This document shows positions 5,439 to 5,783 of a stretch of 5,783 nucleotides of DNA, piece by piece (position 1 is the first letter of the stretch; every line of letters starts with the position of its first letter). This DNA comes from JAKFWF01 sp041745515 (GTDB lineage Bacteria > Pseudomonadota > Alphaproteobacteria > Rhizobiales > Hyphomicrobiaceae). A model generated the notes under the pieces. That model saw nothing but the letters and a program-made list of their open reading frames with translations. It was not told where the DNA came from and made no database searches. The translations under genes and the position numbers were made by a program. Where the stretch lies: contig JBGTIU010000080.1 in the NCBI GenBank assembly GCA_041745515.1, positions 1-5,783 on the forward strand, written 5' to 3'.

Positions 5439-5591
5439 ACACCTTGCAATCAGATGAAGCCGAGCACCAGTAAAATTGCGCTCAGTTCAAATGTCCAATG
5501 GCAATGTGTCGGACACTGTCTGCTCAGTGTTCTGCTTATGCCTTAGCCGGGTGTCTCCCTTAGGAGGGACGGGCGGAACAGCGGGAGGTAG

Positions 5592-5783
5592 ATGGGGATT
5601 GTGTTACCCTGCCCGGCACAAGGCTATTGCTCCTTTCAGCGCCATCACTCAGCCGGGATGCGGTGGGCGGGCAAATTCGCGGCGTCGCTCTCGGAGGCAA
5701 TAGTCAAGGCGATCGGCGTCGTCGAACGCGCGCCGAGCGCCAGCCGCCGCAGCGATGCGGGCAGCACGGCTTCCGATGTCGTG
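5592..5783 (+). CDS. Possible start of a gene running off the right edge (partial, uncertain)
   Basis: An open frame starts at ATG 5592, directly after an in-frame TAG, and stays open to the window end (64 codons). GGGAGG lies three bases before the ATG, slightly too close for an ideal site. An internal ATG at 5658 is the alternative start and fits the composition better: from there third positions are mainly G/C and the sequence (AGKFAASLSEAIVKAIGVVERAP) looks like an amphipathic helix. The first 22 codons look non-coding. A minus-strand frame over the same bases, ending with TGA just before 5650, has similar third-position composition and could instead be the C-terminus of a leftward gene. 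Only one can be real, and the window does not decide. Confidence 0.3.
   Translation, partial: MGIVLPCPAQGYCSFQRHHSAGMRWAGKFAASLSEAIVKAIGVVERAPSASRRSDAGSTASDVV

Noticed and set aside
5476..5703. 75-codon plus-strand frame near the right end
   Set aside because: Cys/Gly/Arg-rich composition without a ribosome-binding site or domain; another frame in the same strand is a better candidate near the edge.
5650..5783. Minus-strand frame as the C-terminus of a leftward gene
   Set aside because: Its third-position composition is as good as the plus frame's, but it has no recognisable motif; it is kept only as the alternative to the 5592-5783 call.

Overview
The window looks like an accessory stretch of a GC-rich alphaproteobacterial chromosome, most likely from Hyphomicrobiales (Bradyrhizobium or Rhodopseudomonas type). 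This rests on the high GC content, the strong G/C preference at third codon positions, and protein sequences resembling those I remember from that order. No rRNA, tRNA, CRISPR array or intact insertion sequence was recognised.

Layout, left to right. Bases 1-290 (minus) hold the N-terminus of an exported protein that probably belongs to the bacterial alpha-2-macroglobulin family. A divergent intergenic region follows, carrying a perfect 14-bp palindrome just before a type II toxin-antitoxin pair. The pair is a MazE-like antitoxin (575-799) and a MazF/PemK endoribonuclease toxin (796-1149), with a 4-bp overlap. Thirteen bases later comes a membrane-anchored alpha/beta hydrolase (1163-1987). It meets a minus-strand nucleotidyltransferase-fold gene (1994-3007) tail to tail with only six G residues between the stop codons.

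Upstream of the nucleotidyltransferase, positions 3019-3108 hold the most distinctive signal of the window: two near-identical 32-bp inverted repeats with 10-bp arms and 12-bp spacers. Next is an unrecognised minus-strand gene (3132-3746) with a conserved-looking core and a low-complexity tail. A 540-base stretch without a convincing gene follows (3747-4286).

The right third holds a small exported, possibly lipidated hypothetical protein (4287-4811, plus) and a 73-residue exported protein (5150-5371, minus). They are convergent, and the intergenic region between them carries several hairpins. The last 190 bases hold an open frame that runs off the window and may be the start of another gene.

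Functionally, the window combines a classical MazEF module with an orphan nucleotidyltransferase of a poorly characterised family that has its own elaborate candidate operator. This suggests a stress, defence or toxin-antitoxin flavoured accessory region. Nothing in the sequence proves that the nucleotidyltransferase is a toxin.
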